A stretch of 64,000 nt of DNA from positions 1 to 64,000 of the forward strand of contig JANXSZ010000023.1 in assembly GCA_025356445.1 (NCBI GenBank). The letters are read 5' to 3'. Each line of letters begins with the position of its first letter. Positions within the stretch are counted from its first letter, which is position 1. A program made the position numbers and the translations under genes. Source of the stretch: Betaproteobacteria bacterium (lineage in GTDB: Bacteria > Pseudomonadota > Gammaproteobacteria > Burkholderiales > Burkholderiaceae_C). The notes beneath the pieces are model-generated. The model did not search any database. It saw nothing but the letters and a program-made list of their open reading frames with translations, and had not been told where the DNA came from. Positions 37,554 through 46,700 of this stretch are shown here, one piece after another.

Positions 37554-38487
37554 TTATGCCTGCAAAGGACTGAGCCAAGTCACCAGCTGATCGTCCTCAA
37601 TCCAATACGCGCCACGCTGGGATTTCCACAAAAAGCTTTTCTCACGCAGGCTGTCCAACGCATTTTGAACAGAAGACGCATCGACCTGGACGTTACCGTC
37701 CCCCAAGCCCTCGGTATCAATCCGTACTTTGAGCCGCGCCATCATCGCCAGTGAAAAAATGCCAATACGTTCGTCTTTTGACGGCAGCTGCGAGGTCTGG
37801 GCAAGCTCTCGCAGCAGCGCGGCTTGCAAGGGCGGCAGATTGGCGAAGGTGTTCAAAAAATCTGCCTTGGCGGCTGTAAGGCCTGCGCGCACGGCTTGTG
37901 CGAAGGCCTCGTCTAACGATGCCATCTCCGCCGGAGGGCTGAGGCGGAGTTTGCGAATGGCGGGTAACACCATCTCAGGGCGCGAACCTGTTTCTGTGAA
38001 GACCTCAAATGTCTTGATGGGGTTCAGTTGGAGCTTTGATCTGTCGCACACCCACTGTATGTAGTCGGGCCCCAGCTTGGGGAAGTCCACCATCGTCGCC
38101 CCAAAAAACGGCTGTTCACGGCCATTGACCAGCAAGGCCAGCTTGTCCCGGTTAGAGCCTGTGGCCATCACTTGCAAGCCTTTTCCCGCCAGGTTGAGGG
38201 CGTCGCGCGCGGCTTTCAGTGCGAAGAGTGCGTTGATACCCTCGGTGCTGGTGAGGGCGTGTTGTGCTTCGTCAATGACCAGCACGATCATCTTGTCATG
38301 GGCTTTGGAGAGCGCACCGAGCGCATCGGCCAGCGCGCACAAACGTGGACTTGCCCGTGCGTCGGGGGGCCGCCAAAAACAAACCTCCGCTGCGCCCAAG
38401 GCTGGTGTCCAGTGCTTCATCGGCATAGGACTGCGCCAGCGCTGTACGGTGGAAGAACTCGGGGTTCAGACGGTCTGTTGCAGCCAT
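37554..38487 (-). pseudogene. ATP-binding (AAA/STAND-like) protein, broken by deletion and frameshift
   Basis: Two overlapping frames carry one gene. The first (from ATG 38487, MAATDRLNPEFFHRT) has Walker A APRRTGKSTF and runs out at 38296 after a nonsense tail. The second, to 37554, starts again at LADALGALSKAHDKM with Walker B IVLVIDEAQHAL and continues to the C terminus (AYWIEDDQLVTWLSPLQA) with no stop. The normal stretch of perhaps 70-80 residues between Walker A and B is missing, and the frame changes at about 38340. So this is an internal deletion with frameshift. Its function in life is unknown; such proteins are predicted NTPases. Confidence 0.85.
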
Positions 38488-38510
38488 GGTTGCCACCTTT
38501 ACAGTTGATT

Positions 38511-38544
38511 ATTTTAAATTATCTTAAATTATCTTAAATTATCT
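38511..38544. repeat. 10-bp tandem repeat before the broken ATPase gene
   Basis: The unit ATCTTAAATT repeats about 3.4 times (first copy ATTTTAAATT). It is very AT-rich against its surroundings and lies 24 bp before the ATPase start. Copy number change by slippage could affect promoter spacing. Confidence 0.8.
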
Positions 38545-38564
38545 GGGTTTGTTTGGCACGATTT

Positions 38565-39515
38565 TTATCCCTCCCGCTGCCCCAACAATGCTGCCCGTGT
38601 TTTTACACTGCCCAACTGCTGCAACCACCATTGCAAGGCCTTGCCTTGTGTGGTGCTGGGGTGGTCTAGCCAGGCGTAGCTGGCGCTGCCTTCTATGGCG
38701 CTGCGGTTGACGCGTTTGGCGACCAGACGCCCGGCGTCGATGTACGGTTGCGCCAGGTAATCGGGCACGGAGCCACCACCCAGACCACGCAGTTGGGCTT
38801 CGAGTTTGGCGGACATGGTGGCCACGGTGAACACGTCTTGTCCACCCAACAAGCCAATCGTTACGCCATTGCCGCGTTGCACGGAGTCGGCCACGGCTAC
38901 GCCACGGTGCTGGCGGATCAGCGTGTCGTCCAGTGGCTCAGGCGCATTCGCCAACGGGTGGTGAGGGGCGACGACGTAGATGAACTTGATGCGGCCCAGC
39001 GGCTGGCTGCGTATGCCCACCATCGGGCCGGGTTCCAGCACCACGCCAATGGCCAAATCGGCCTGGCCGGAGGTCAGCGCCTCTAAGGTGCCCGAGAGCG
39101 TTTCTTCGCGTAGCTTGATGCGTGTGGGCGGGTTGAGCGCAAAGAAGGCTTCACACAGCTCCATCATGGGGGTGCGCGAGATGGCGCCGTCTACTGCGAT
39201 CGTCAACTGGGGTTCCCAGCCCGTGGCGACGCGCTTGACGCGGTTGGCCACGGCATCTATATCGCCCAACAGCCGTGCGCCTTCGCGCAGCAGTTCGGCT
39301 CCGGCCACGGTCAGACGGGCTTGGCGTGAACTGCGGTCAAACAGCAGCACGTCCAACGCGTCTTCCATTTGGCGAATGCGGTAAGTGAGGGCACTGGGCA
39401 CCTGTCCCAGGCTGCGGGCGGCAGCGGCAAAGCTGCTTGTTTTGGCAATGACTTGCAGCATGGCCAGGGCTTCCGGCGTCAAAACATCGCGAGGTGTGGG
39501 TGTGGCGCTGCTCAT
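38565..39515 (-). CDS. LysR-family transcriptional regulator
   Basis: 316 residues. Helix-turn-helix at the N terminus (LQVIAKTSSFAAAARSLGQV, SALTYRIRQMEDALDVLLF) and a LysR effector domain. It is divergent from the pirin gene with a perfect inverted repeat 21 bp from its own start, so it probably controls itself and the pirin/flavodoxin genes. The inducer is unknown; electrophiles or quinones are a guess from the neighbours. Confidence 0.93.
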   Translation of the reverse strand: MSSATPTPRDVLTPEALAMLQVIAKTSSFAAAARSLGQVPSALTYRIRQMEDALDVLLFDRSSRQARLTVAGAELLREGARLLGDIDAVANRVKRVATGWEPQLTIAVDGAISRTPMMELCEAFFALNPPTRIKLREETLSGTLEALTSGQADLAIGVVLEPGPMVGIRSQPLGRIKFIYVVAPHHPLANAPEPLDDTLIRQHRGVAVADSVQRGNGVTIGLLGGQDVFTVATMSAKLEAQLRGLGGGSVPDYLAQPYIDAGRLVAKRVNRSAIEGSASYAWLDHPSTTQGKALQWWLQQLGSVKTRAALLGQREG

Positions 39516-39536
39516 AAGGGATAAGGGGTTCTATTC

Positions 39537-39551
39537 TTCAAATAATTTGAA
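39537..39551. promoter_or_regulatory. Perfect inverted repeat between LysR and pirin genes (putative operator)
   Basis: TTCAAAT-A-ATTTGAA is a perfect 7-bp inverted repeat of T-N11-A form, typical for LysR binding sites. A second inverted repeat, GGGCTT-TG-AAGCCC, lies at 39583-39596. Confidence 0.6.
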
Positions 39552-39659
39552 TGATGCCATCAAATGGTCTGCCCCGCTGTTGGGGCTTTGAAGCCCAAAA
39601 TTCAAGTCATGCACTGCTAACGCAAGCCAGTGAATAACTTGAAGTAAAGGAAGACCACC

Positions 39660-40358
39660 ATGTTGACATTACGCAAATCCCAAGACCGTGGCCATGCTGA
39701 CCACGGCTGGCTCAAAAGCCACCACTCGTTCTCGTTTGCGGGCTACCACGATCCTGCCCACATGGGTTGGGGCAACCTGCGGGTGATCAACGAAGACCGC
39801 ATTGCCCCCGGCACGGGCTTTGGCCAGCATGGGCACCGCGACATGGAAATCATCAGCTACGTGCTGTCGGGCAATCTGGCGCACAAGGACACGCTGGGCA
39901 ACGTCAAGGGCATTCCACCTGGTGACGTGCAGCGCATGAGTGCAGGCACAGGTGTGCAGCACAGCGAGTTCAACCACGCCAAAGACGAGACCACACATTT
40001 TCTGCAAATCTGGATTGAACCTAACGTGACGGGCATCCCTGCCAGCTACGAGCAAAAGTCCTTTGCTGATGCTGAAAAGCGTGGTGCCTTGCGCTTGGTG
40101 GCGTCTCCAGACGGTGCCCAGGGTTCGGTCAAGATCCATGCCGATGCCTTGCTGTATGCCGGTTTGTTTGACGGTGCGGAAGCAGCCACCCTGGCACTCA
40201 ATCCCGAGCGCAAAAGCTATGTGCACCTGGTGCGTGGCGAGTTGGACGTGAACGGCCACAAGCTGGTTGCGGGCGACGCTGCCTTACTTGATGGCGAAAG
40301 CAGCCTGTCACTCCGTGGTGGGGTGGATGCCGAAGTGCTGGTGTTTGAGCTGCACTGA
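39660..40358 (+). CDS. Pirin family protein (YhhW/YhaK type)
   Basis: 232 residues, two cupin domains. Metal-binding motifs in the first are GFGQHGHRDMEIISYVLSG and GTGVQHSEFNHA; the second (about 145-230) lacks them. Pirins of this type include quercetin dioxygenases and redox-linked regulators. It is the first gene downstream of the LysR operator; the next gene is a flavodoxin-like quinone reductase. Confidence 0.93.
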   Translation: MLTLRKSQDRGHADHGWLKSHHSFSFAGYHDPAHMGWGNLRVINEDRIAPGTGFGQHGHRDMEIISYVLSGNLAHKDTLGNVKGIPPGDVQRMSAGTGVQHSEFNHAKDETTHFLQIWIEPNVTGIPASYEQKSFADAEKRGALRLVASPDGAQGSVKIHADALLYAGLFDGAEAATLALNPERKSYVHLVRGELDVNGHKLVAGDAALLDGESSLSLRGGVDAEVLVFELH

Positions 40359-40453
40359 GTCCCCCATATGTTTTTTCGAGTTATCTGATTAACTGAATTT
40401 TTTTCTCCCGCTCCCGTTAACTTAACCTTTTTAACCCTTCCAAGGAATTTGTC

Positions 40454-41008
40454 ATGTCTAAAGTCGCTGTTGTTTTTCATTCTGGTTATGGTCACACCCT
40501 GCGCGTTGCTCAAGCGTTGGCTGAAGGTGCTGGCGCACAACTCGTCGCTATTGATGCCGAAGGCAATTTGCCTGAAGGCGGTTGGGACACGCTGAACGCT
40601 GCTGACGCTATCGTCTTTGGCAGCCCCACCTACATGGGCAGTGTCAGCTGGCAGTTCAAGAAATTTGCCGATGCGTCGTCCAAAGCCTGGTTCACCCACG
40701 CCTGGAAGGACAAAGTGTTTGCCGGTTTCACCAACAGCGCCAGCTTGAATGGTGACAAGGGTTCCACCTTGAGCTATTTCGTGACGCTGGCTTCGCAGCA
40801 CGGGGGCTTGTGGGTCAGCTTGGGCTTGATGCCCAGCAACACCAAAGCCGCGCAGCGCAATGACGTGAACAACCTGGGTGGCTCTATTGGCCTGCTGGCG
40901 CAGTCGCCATCGGATTCCAGCCCCGCAGAAATGCTGAGCGGTGATTTTGAGACCGCTAAACTCTACGGCCAGCGCATTGCAGCGGTCGCGACCAAGTGGC
41001 GCGCTTGA
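40454..41008 (+). CDS. Flavodoxin/WrbA-like NAD(P)H:quinone oxidoreductase
   Basis: 184 residues. FMN phosphate loop SGYGHTLRVA, then FGSPTYMGSVSWQFKKFAD and GFTNSASLNGDKGSTLSYF, as in WrbA and related flavoproteins. It reduces quinones by two electrons, limiting redox cycling. Ribosome site AAGGAA. It follows a pirin gene and precedes another. Confidence 0.9.
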   Translation: MSKVAVVFHSGYGHTLRVAQALAEGAGAQLVAIDAEGNLPEGGWDTLNAADAIVFGSPTYMGSVSWQFKKFADASSKAWFTHAWKDKVFAGFTNSASLNGDKGSTLSYFVTLASQHGGLWVSLGLMPSNTKAAQRNDVNNLGGSIGLLAQSPSDSSPAEMLSGDFETAKLYGQRIAAVATKWRA

Positions 41009-41045
41009 TGACGTTGCAAGCGTGACATAAGCCTGTAACCCGCTC

Positions 41046-41083
41046 ACCGATACCCCCTCCGGCAGGAGGCCTGCGGTATCGGT
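41046..41083 (+). other. Strong hairpin between the flavodoxin and second pirin genes
   Basis: ACCGATACC and GGTATCGGT form a perfect 9-bp stem; inside, CCTCC pairs with GGAGG. There is no T-run, so it is not a clear terminator. It may stabilise the upstream mRNA end or control translation of the pirin gene, whose start is 4-40 bp away. Confidence 0.6.
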
Positions 41084-41122
41084 GCGATGATCATTGCAGC
41101 TGACTACAACGGGGAGACTGTG

Positions 41123-42079
41123 ATGGGGTTATTGCTTCAATTGACGGGTCAACCCAAAGATTTGGGTGGCGGCTTTACCGTACGGCGGTTACTGCCATCG
41201 GCCCAACGCCAAGGGGTGGGGCCATTTATCTTTATGGACCATTTCGGCCCTGTGACCGTGGAGCCGGGTGTGGTGCACGATGTGCGCCCCCACCCGCATA
41301 TTGGTCTGGCTACGGTGACCTACCTGCTTGAAGGCGCAATGATGCACCGCGACAGCCTGGGTTTTACCCAGCGCATCGAACCTGGTGCCATCAACTGGAT
41401 GACGGCAGGCCATGGCATCGTGCATTCTGAGCGCGCACCAGAAGACCTGCGCGGTACCCGCTACGTCAACCATGGCCTGCAGCTGTGGGCGGCCTTGCCC
41501 CGCGAACACGAAGAAACTGCGCCTGATTTCAAACATACCCCTGCTGTGGACCTGCCCGAAGTGCAGGTGGGCGATGCCCTGGTGCGGGTGCTGATTGGCA
41601 CCGCGTTCGGCGCCACATCACCCGTGGCTACGTTCAGCCCTACGGTTTACCTGGATGTGCAACTGCCCGCTGGTGGCTCGCTGGTATTGCCCGCTTTGGC
41701 ACAGGAGCTGGCGATTTACGTCCTGGGCGAATCTGAGGCGCTGGAGCCCGGTGTGGCGGTGGAGGGGGAACCTGTTGCTGTTCACAGCTTGGCTTTGCTC
41801 ACCACCGATCCTGCCACGAACCGCAACGCCATCAGCCGCGTGACCACCGTCCACGCCTGCCGTCTGATGGTGCTCGGTGGCGATGCCCTGGATGCGCCGC
41901 GCTTCATGTGGTGGAACTTTGTCTCCAGCCGCAAAGACCGTATTGCCCAAGCGGCGCAAGACTGGTCAGGTCATGTGTTTGGCTATGTGGTAGGTGAAAC
42001 CGAGATGATTGCCTTGCCTGAGCGGCGGGCCAAGAAAGAGCGCCGCGTCAAGCCCCGGCCGGCTGATCGGCGGGATTAA
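41123..42079 (+). CDS. Pirin family protein
   Basis: About 318 residues from ATG 41123, which has GGGGAG 6-8 bases before it; ATG 41087 (330 residues) is also possible but has no ribosome site. Pirin motifs: VGPFIFMDHFGPV, RPHPHIGLATVTYLLEG and WMTAGHGIVHSER supply the metal site; a C-terminal basic tail (ERRAKKERRVKPRPADRRD) is unusual. Second pirin within 2 kb, but not closely similar to the one at 39660. Confidence 0.92.
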   Translation: MGLLLQLTGQPKDLGGGFTVRRLLPSAQRQGVGPFIFMDHFGPVTVEPGVVHDVRPHPHIGLATVTYLLEGAMMHRDSLGFTQRIEPGAINWMTAGHGIVHSERAPEDLRGTRYVNHGLQLWAALPREHEETAPDFKHTPAVDLPEVQVGDALVRVLIGTAFGATSPVATFSPTVYLDVQLPAGGSLVLPALAQELAIYVLGESEALEPGVAVEGEPVAVHSLALLTTDPATNRNAISRVTTVHACRLMVLGGDALDAPRFMWWNFVSSRKDRIAQAAQDWSGHVFGYVVGETEMIALPERRAKKERRVKPRPADRRD

Positions 42080-42151
42080 CACAGGTTGAAAAACCCGGTC
42101 TTAACGGCCCGGGTGCTGCAAAGCGATGCCAATTGCAATTACGATTGGCCT

Positions 42152-42847
42152 ATGCAAGTTCTCACCCTACTTCCCTGGCTAGACTGGTTTGCCGTTGTTG
42201 TTTTTTTTGGCAGTTGGACAGGCTATGCCTGGTTCAGCAGCCACGGCAGCGCCAGCCGTACGTCCATTTTGGCCACCACCAACCGCTACCGTCGGCAATG
42301 GATGCTGGAAACCACGGCCCGTGATCCGCGCATGATTGACGGCCTGGTCACGCAGAGTTTGGCCAATATGCCTTCGTTTTTTTCGTCGACCACCATCATC
42401 ATTATTGGTGGCTTGTTTGCGCTCTTGGGCTCCACCCAGCAAGCCACCGAGGTGGTGCGTGAGATCCCGTTTGCAGTACGTACCTCCGTGCTGATTTTCG
42501 ATCTGAAAATACTGCTGTTGATTGGCTGCTTTGTGTATGCTTTTTTCCGCTTCACCTGGGCGATGCGGCTCAACACGTTTGTGGCACTGGCCGTTGCGTC
42601 CATGCCGCCAGCCAAAGAGTTTGAAGCCGGCTTGCATGACCGCGAGCTGTACGCTACCCGAGGCGGCAAGCTGCTGGGCTTTGCGGCGGAGACGTTCAAC
42701 GATGGCCTGCGTGGCTATTACTTTGCCTTTGCGCTGATGGCTTGGTTCTTTTCGCCGGTGGCGTTGATCGCGTCCACCGTGTTTGTTGTGCTGGTGCTGT
42801 ACAGCCGTGAATTTCGTTCTGACGTGCTGGGTGTGTTGAACGACTGA
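42152..42847 (+). CDS. DUF599 family membrane protein
   Basis: 231 residues from ATG 42152; a TTG at 42086 would add 22 residues but the shorter form fits the family. Four hydrophobic segments: WLDWFAVVVFFGSWTGYAWF, SSTTIIIIGGLFALLG, TSVLIFDLKILLLIGCFVYA and FAFALMAWFFSPVALIASTV, with the conserved MLETTARDPRMIDG and MRLNTFVALAVASMP. The function is unknown. Confidence 0.88.
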   Translation: MQVLTLLPWLDWFAVVVFFGSWTGYAWFSSHGSASRTSILATTNRYRRQWMLETTARDPRMIDGLVTQSLANMPSFFSSTTIIIIGGLFALLGSTQQATEVVREIPFAVRTSVLIFDLKILLLIGCFVYAFFRFTWAMRLNTFVALAVASMPPAKEFEAGLHDRELYATRGGKLLGFAAETFNDGLRGYYFAFALMAWFFSPVALIASTVFVVLVLYSREFRSDVLGVLND

Positions 42848-42870
42848 TGTTGATTATTTCTCGATTTTTA

Positions 42871-42920
42871 ACCGCTTGCGCAACACCTGTGGGCATTAGC
42901 GGCTATCAATTTTGATTAAT
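42871..42920. repeat. Repeat-family copy between DUF599 and trhO
   Basis: ACCGCTTGCGCAACACC, GGGCATTAGCGGCTATC and AATTTTGATTAAT follow the family layout. The stop codon of trhO (complement of 42916-42918) lies in its last bases, so the convergent gene ends inside the repeat. Confidence 0.5.
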
Positions 42921-43677
42921 CTGGAACGGCTTGACTGGCTACGGACAAGTCTGCCGCCAGCGTACGGCGCTCGTCAAACACAAAGCAGTCTCCCCGGTAG
43001 TGCGCACCGTCGGTCGTCTCAAAGTACTTGAGAATGCCGCCTTCGAGCTGGTAGACGTTGTCTATTCCCGCTTCACGCATCAGGATGGCTGCTTTTTCGC
43101 AGCGGATACCCCCCGTACAAAAACTCACCACGGTTTTGCCTTCCAGCGCCTCTTTGTGGTCAGCCAGTGCCTGCGGGAACTCGGTGAATTTGGTGATGCG
43201 CCAGTCGATCGCACCCTCGAACGTGCCGTGGTCAACCTCAAAGGCGTTTCGGGTGTCCAGCGTTACCACAGGGCGGCCTGTATCGTCATGCCCTGCGTCC
43301 AGCCAGCGCTTGAGGGTATGGGCATCAACGGCAGGGGCGCGGCCATCGTCGCGAGAAAAATCAGGCTGGATGGTGGGATGGTCCATGCGGATGATCTCGC
43401 GCTTTACCTTCACCAGCAGTTTTTTGAAGGGTTGGCTGTCTGACCAGCTTTCTTTGGGTTGCACATCGGCAAAACGCAAGTCTTGCTGCAACTGTGCAAA
43501 AAACTGCCGTACCGCTGTGGCGTCCCCTGCCAAAAACAGGTTGATACCTTCTTCGGCAATCAGCACAGTGCCTTTCAGGTTCAAGGCCTGTGCTTGGGCC
43601 AACACACGCTCACGCAATGCCGAGGTGTCGTGCAGCGGTACGAATTTGTAGGCAGAGGTGTTCAGGACGGTAGGCAT
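42916..43677 (-). CDS. trhO: tRNA uridine(34) hydroxylase TrhO (rhodanese-type, YceA)
   Basis: 253 residues. N-terminal ferredoxin-like domain ([16 protein letters not shown]), central KVKREIIRM, then a rhodanese domain with catalytic Cys in [15 protein letters not shown] and the C-terminal [12 protein letters not shown]. It makes 5-hydroxyuridine at position 34 of several tRNAs. Divergent from dnaE. Confidence 0.93.
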   Translation of the reverse strand: MPTVLNTSAYKFVPLHDTSALRERVLAQAQALNLKGTVLIAEEGINLFLAGDATAVRQFFAQLQQDLRFADVQPKESWSDSQPFKKLLVKVKREIIRMDHPTIQPDFSRDDGRAPAVDAHTLKRWLDAGHDDTGRPVVTLDTRNAFEVDHGTFEGAIDWRITKFTEFPQALADHKEALEGKTVVSFCTGGIRCEKAAILMREAGIDNVYQLEGGILKYFETTDGAHYRGDCFVFDERRTLAADLSVASQAVPD

Positions 43678-43743
43678 GGCATCAAAGCAGTGGGCAAGGG
43701 AGGGCAGCTGGCAATTTTACGGGGGCAGGGGGGGCATTGCTTT

Positions 43744-43749
43744 CTACAA
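43744..43749 (+). promoter_or_regulatory. -10 box for dnaE
   Basis: TACAAT lies 9 bases before the dnaE ATG. The -35 region is G-rich and poor. If it is used, the leader is very short. Confidence 0.35.
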
Positions 43750-43757
43750 TCAGCGCC

Positions 43758-46700
43758 ATGACATTCCCTGCTTTCGTCCACCTGCGCCTTCACACTGAAT
43801 TTTCCGTCGTAGACGGCACCAACCGCATTGATGATGCGGTAGCCCTGGCGGCCCAGGATGGCCAGCCTGCGCTGGCCATCACCGACCTGAACAACCTGTT
43901 TGGGGCTATCAAGTTTTACAAAGCCGCGCGAAGTGCAGGCGTGAAACCCCTGATTGGCGCCGAAATTTTCGTGGACGGCCTCTCCGGTGCTGCCCCGGGC
44001 GTGGCGGTGGCTTTGGGCGCCAAAGAAACCTTGGCCCGCTTGATCGTGCTGGTGCAAAACAAACAGGGTTATCTGAACTTGTGCGAGCTGCTGGCCCGCA
44101 CCTGGACGCAAAACCCTGGCAAAGTGCAAAGCGCTTGCCGTCTTGCGTGGCTGACCGAATTGAACGAAGGTCTGATCGTGCTCTCTGGTGCGCAGATGGG
44201 GCCGTTTGGCCCGGCATTGCTGCAAGGGGACACCGAGCGCGCCGATGCCATGGCCAGCACCCTGGCTGCCATCTTTCCTGGGCGTTTTTACATCGAGCTG
44301 CAACGCGCTGGCCGCTCGGATGACGAAACCCATGTGGTCGCTGCTGTGCAGCTGGCTGCGCGATTGCAACTGCCCGTGGTGGCCACCCACCCGGTGCAGT
44401 TTGCCGCCGCAGACGACTACGAGGCGCATGAGGCACGCGTGTGCATCTCGGATGGTGAAATTTTGAGCAATCCCAAGCGTATTCGCCGCTTCACGCGTGA
44501 CCAGTACCATAAGAATGCTCAGGAAATGATAGCGCTCTTCGCTGATCTGCCAAGCGCTGTTGCCAATACCCTTGAAATCGCCAAGCGCTGCAACCTGACG
44601 CTGGTGCTGGGCAAGTCCATGCTGCCGGAGTTTCCCACGCCACTGGTGAATGGTGAAAAACTGGGCATTGATGCCTACTTTCGCCACGCTTCGCACGAGG
44701 GTTTGAAGCAGCGCCTGATCCACCTGTACCCCAAAGAGGTTGAGCGCGAAAAGCAGCGCCCGGTGTACGAGACGCGGCTGGAGTTCGAGATCAACGTGAT
44801 CTTGAAGATGGATTTCCCGGGTTACTTTTTGATCGTGTCCGACTTCATTCACTGGGCCAAAAATAACGGTTGCCCAGTGGGGCCAGGACGAGGCTCTGGG
44901 GCTGGTTCGTTGGTGGCCTATTCGTTGTCCATCACCGATTTGGATCCCTTGCAGTACAACCTGCTGTTCGAGCGGTTTTTGAACCCTGAACGCGTTTCCA
45001 TGCCCGACTTTGACATCGACTTTTGCCAGGGCAACCGCGACCGGGTGATCGACTACGTGAAGGACAAGTACGGCCGCAATGCCGTCAGCCAGATCGCCAC
45101 CTTCGGTACGATGGCCGCACGCGCTGCCATCCGCGACGTGGGCCGCGTGTTGGACATGAGCTATACCTTTTGCGATGGCATCAGCAAGCTTATCCCTAAC
45201 AAGCCGGGCATGAGCGTCACCTTGCAATACCCACCTGCCACACCCAAAGAAGGCGACAAAAACAACTACGCCATTGCCATGGAGCCGGTATTGGCCGAGC
45301 GCATTGAAAAAGAAGAAGACGTTAAAACACTGATCGAGTTGGCTCAAAAGCTGGAGGGTATGACACGCAACATCGGTATGCACGCGGGCGGTGTGCTGAT
45401 CGCACCAGGCAAATTGACCGATTTTTGCCCGCTTTACCAGCAGCCCGGCAGCGATTCGGCGGTGAGCCAGTACGACAAAGACGATGTGGAATCCATTGGC
45501 TTGGTCAAGTTCGACTTTTTGGGCCTTGCCACGCTGACGATTTTGGAGATCGCCAAAGACTTCATCCGTGCCCGCCACAAAGGCCAGGAGAACTTTGCGT
45601 TTGAGAATATTCCGCTCGACGACACACCCACCTACAGGTTGTTTTCAGACGGTAAAACCGAAGCCGTATTCCAGTTTGAAAGCCGGGGCATGCAGGGCAT
45701 GTTGAAAGACGCTCGGCCTACCCGACTCGAAGACCTGATTGCGTTGAACGCCCTGTACCGTCCTGGCCCCATGGATCTGATCCCCAGTTTCGTGGCCCGC
45801 AAGCATGGGCGCGAGGAGGTGCTTTATCCGCATCCTTTGGTGGCCGAGATGCTGAGCGAGACCTACGGCATCATGGTTTACCAAGAGCAGGTGATGCAAA
45901 CGGCGCAGATTCTGGGCGGTTACTCGCTGGGCGGTGCGGACATGCTGCGCCGGGCCATGGGCAAGAAAAAGGCCGAGGAAATGGCCGAGCACCGGAGCAT
46001 CTTCCGTCTGGGGGCTGCCAAGAACGATATCGACGAGGCCAAGGCCGACGAGATTTTCGATTTGATGGAAAAGTTCGCGGGCTACGGCTTTAACAAGTCG
46101 CACGCGGCTGCATACTCGCTGTTGGCGTACCACACCGGCTGGCTCAAGGTGCATTACACCGCTGAGTTCTTTTGCGCCAACATGACGGTGGAAATGGACG
46201 ATACCGACAAACTGCGGATTTTGTTTGAAGATGCCGAGAAAAAGTTCGGCATGACCTTCGAGCCACCCAACATCAACACCGGTCGCTACCGGTTTGAGCC
46301 GATTTCGAACAAAGAAATCCGCTATGGCCTGGGCGCTGTCAAAGGCACCGGCCAGCAGGCTGTGGAGGCCATCGTTGCGGCCCGTGAGGGCAAGGGTGTG
46401 GGTGAGCGTGGCGGTGAGGCAGGCCCGTTCAAAAGCCTGTTCGATTTTTGCGTGCGTGTAGACCGCAGCAAGTTCAACAAACGTGCGGTTGAAGCCTTGA
46501 TTAAAGCGGGCGCGTTTGATTGCATTGAGCCGAACCGCGCCATGCTGATCGCCTCGGTAGACCGTGCTTTTGAGTTTGCTGCCGCGCAGCAGGCCAACGT
46601 CAACCAGGGGGGCTTGTTTGACATGATGGGGGGTGACGATGACCACGGTTCCAGCACGCAAGAGCCGGACATGGTGGCCACCGACCCCTGGGGTGTGAAA

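Noticed and set aside
44510-44560. Repeat-like GATAGCGCTC segment in dnaE
   Set aside because: The encoded residues (EMIALFADLPSAVANT) match what DnaE normally has at this place; no sign of insertion.
43662-45578. Long open frame antisense to dnaE
   Set aside because: Shadow of dnaE; no recognisable protein features.
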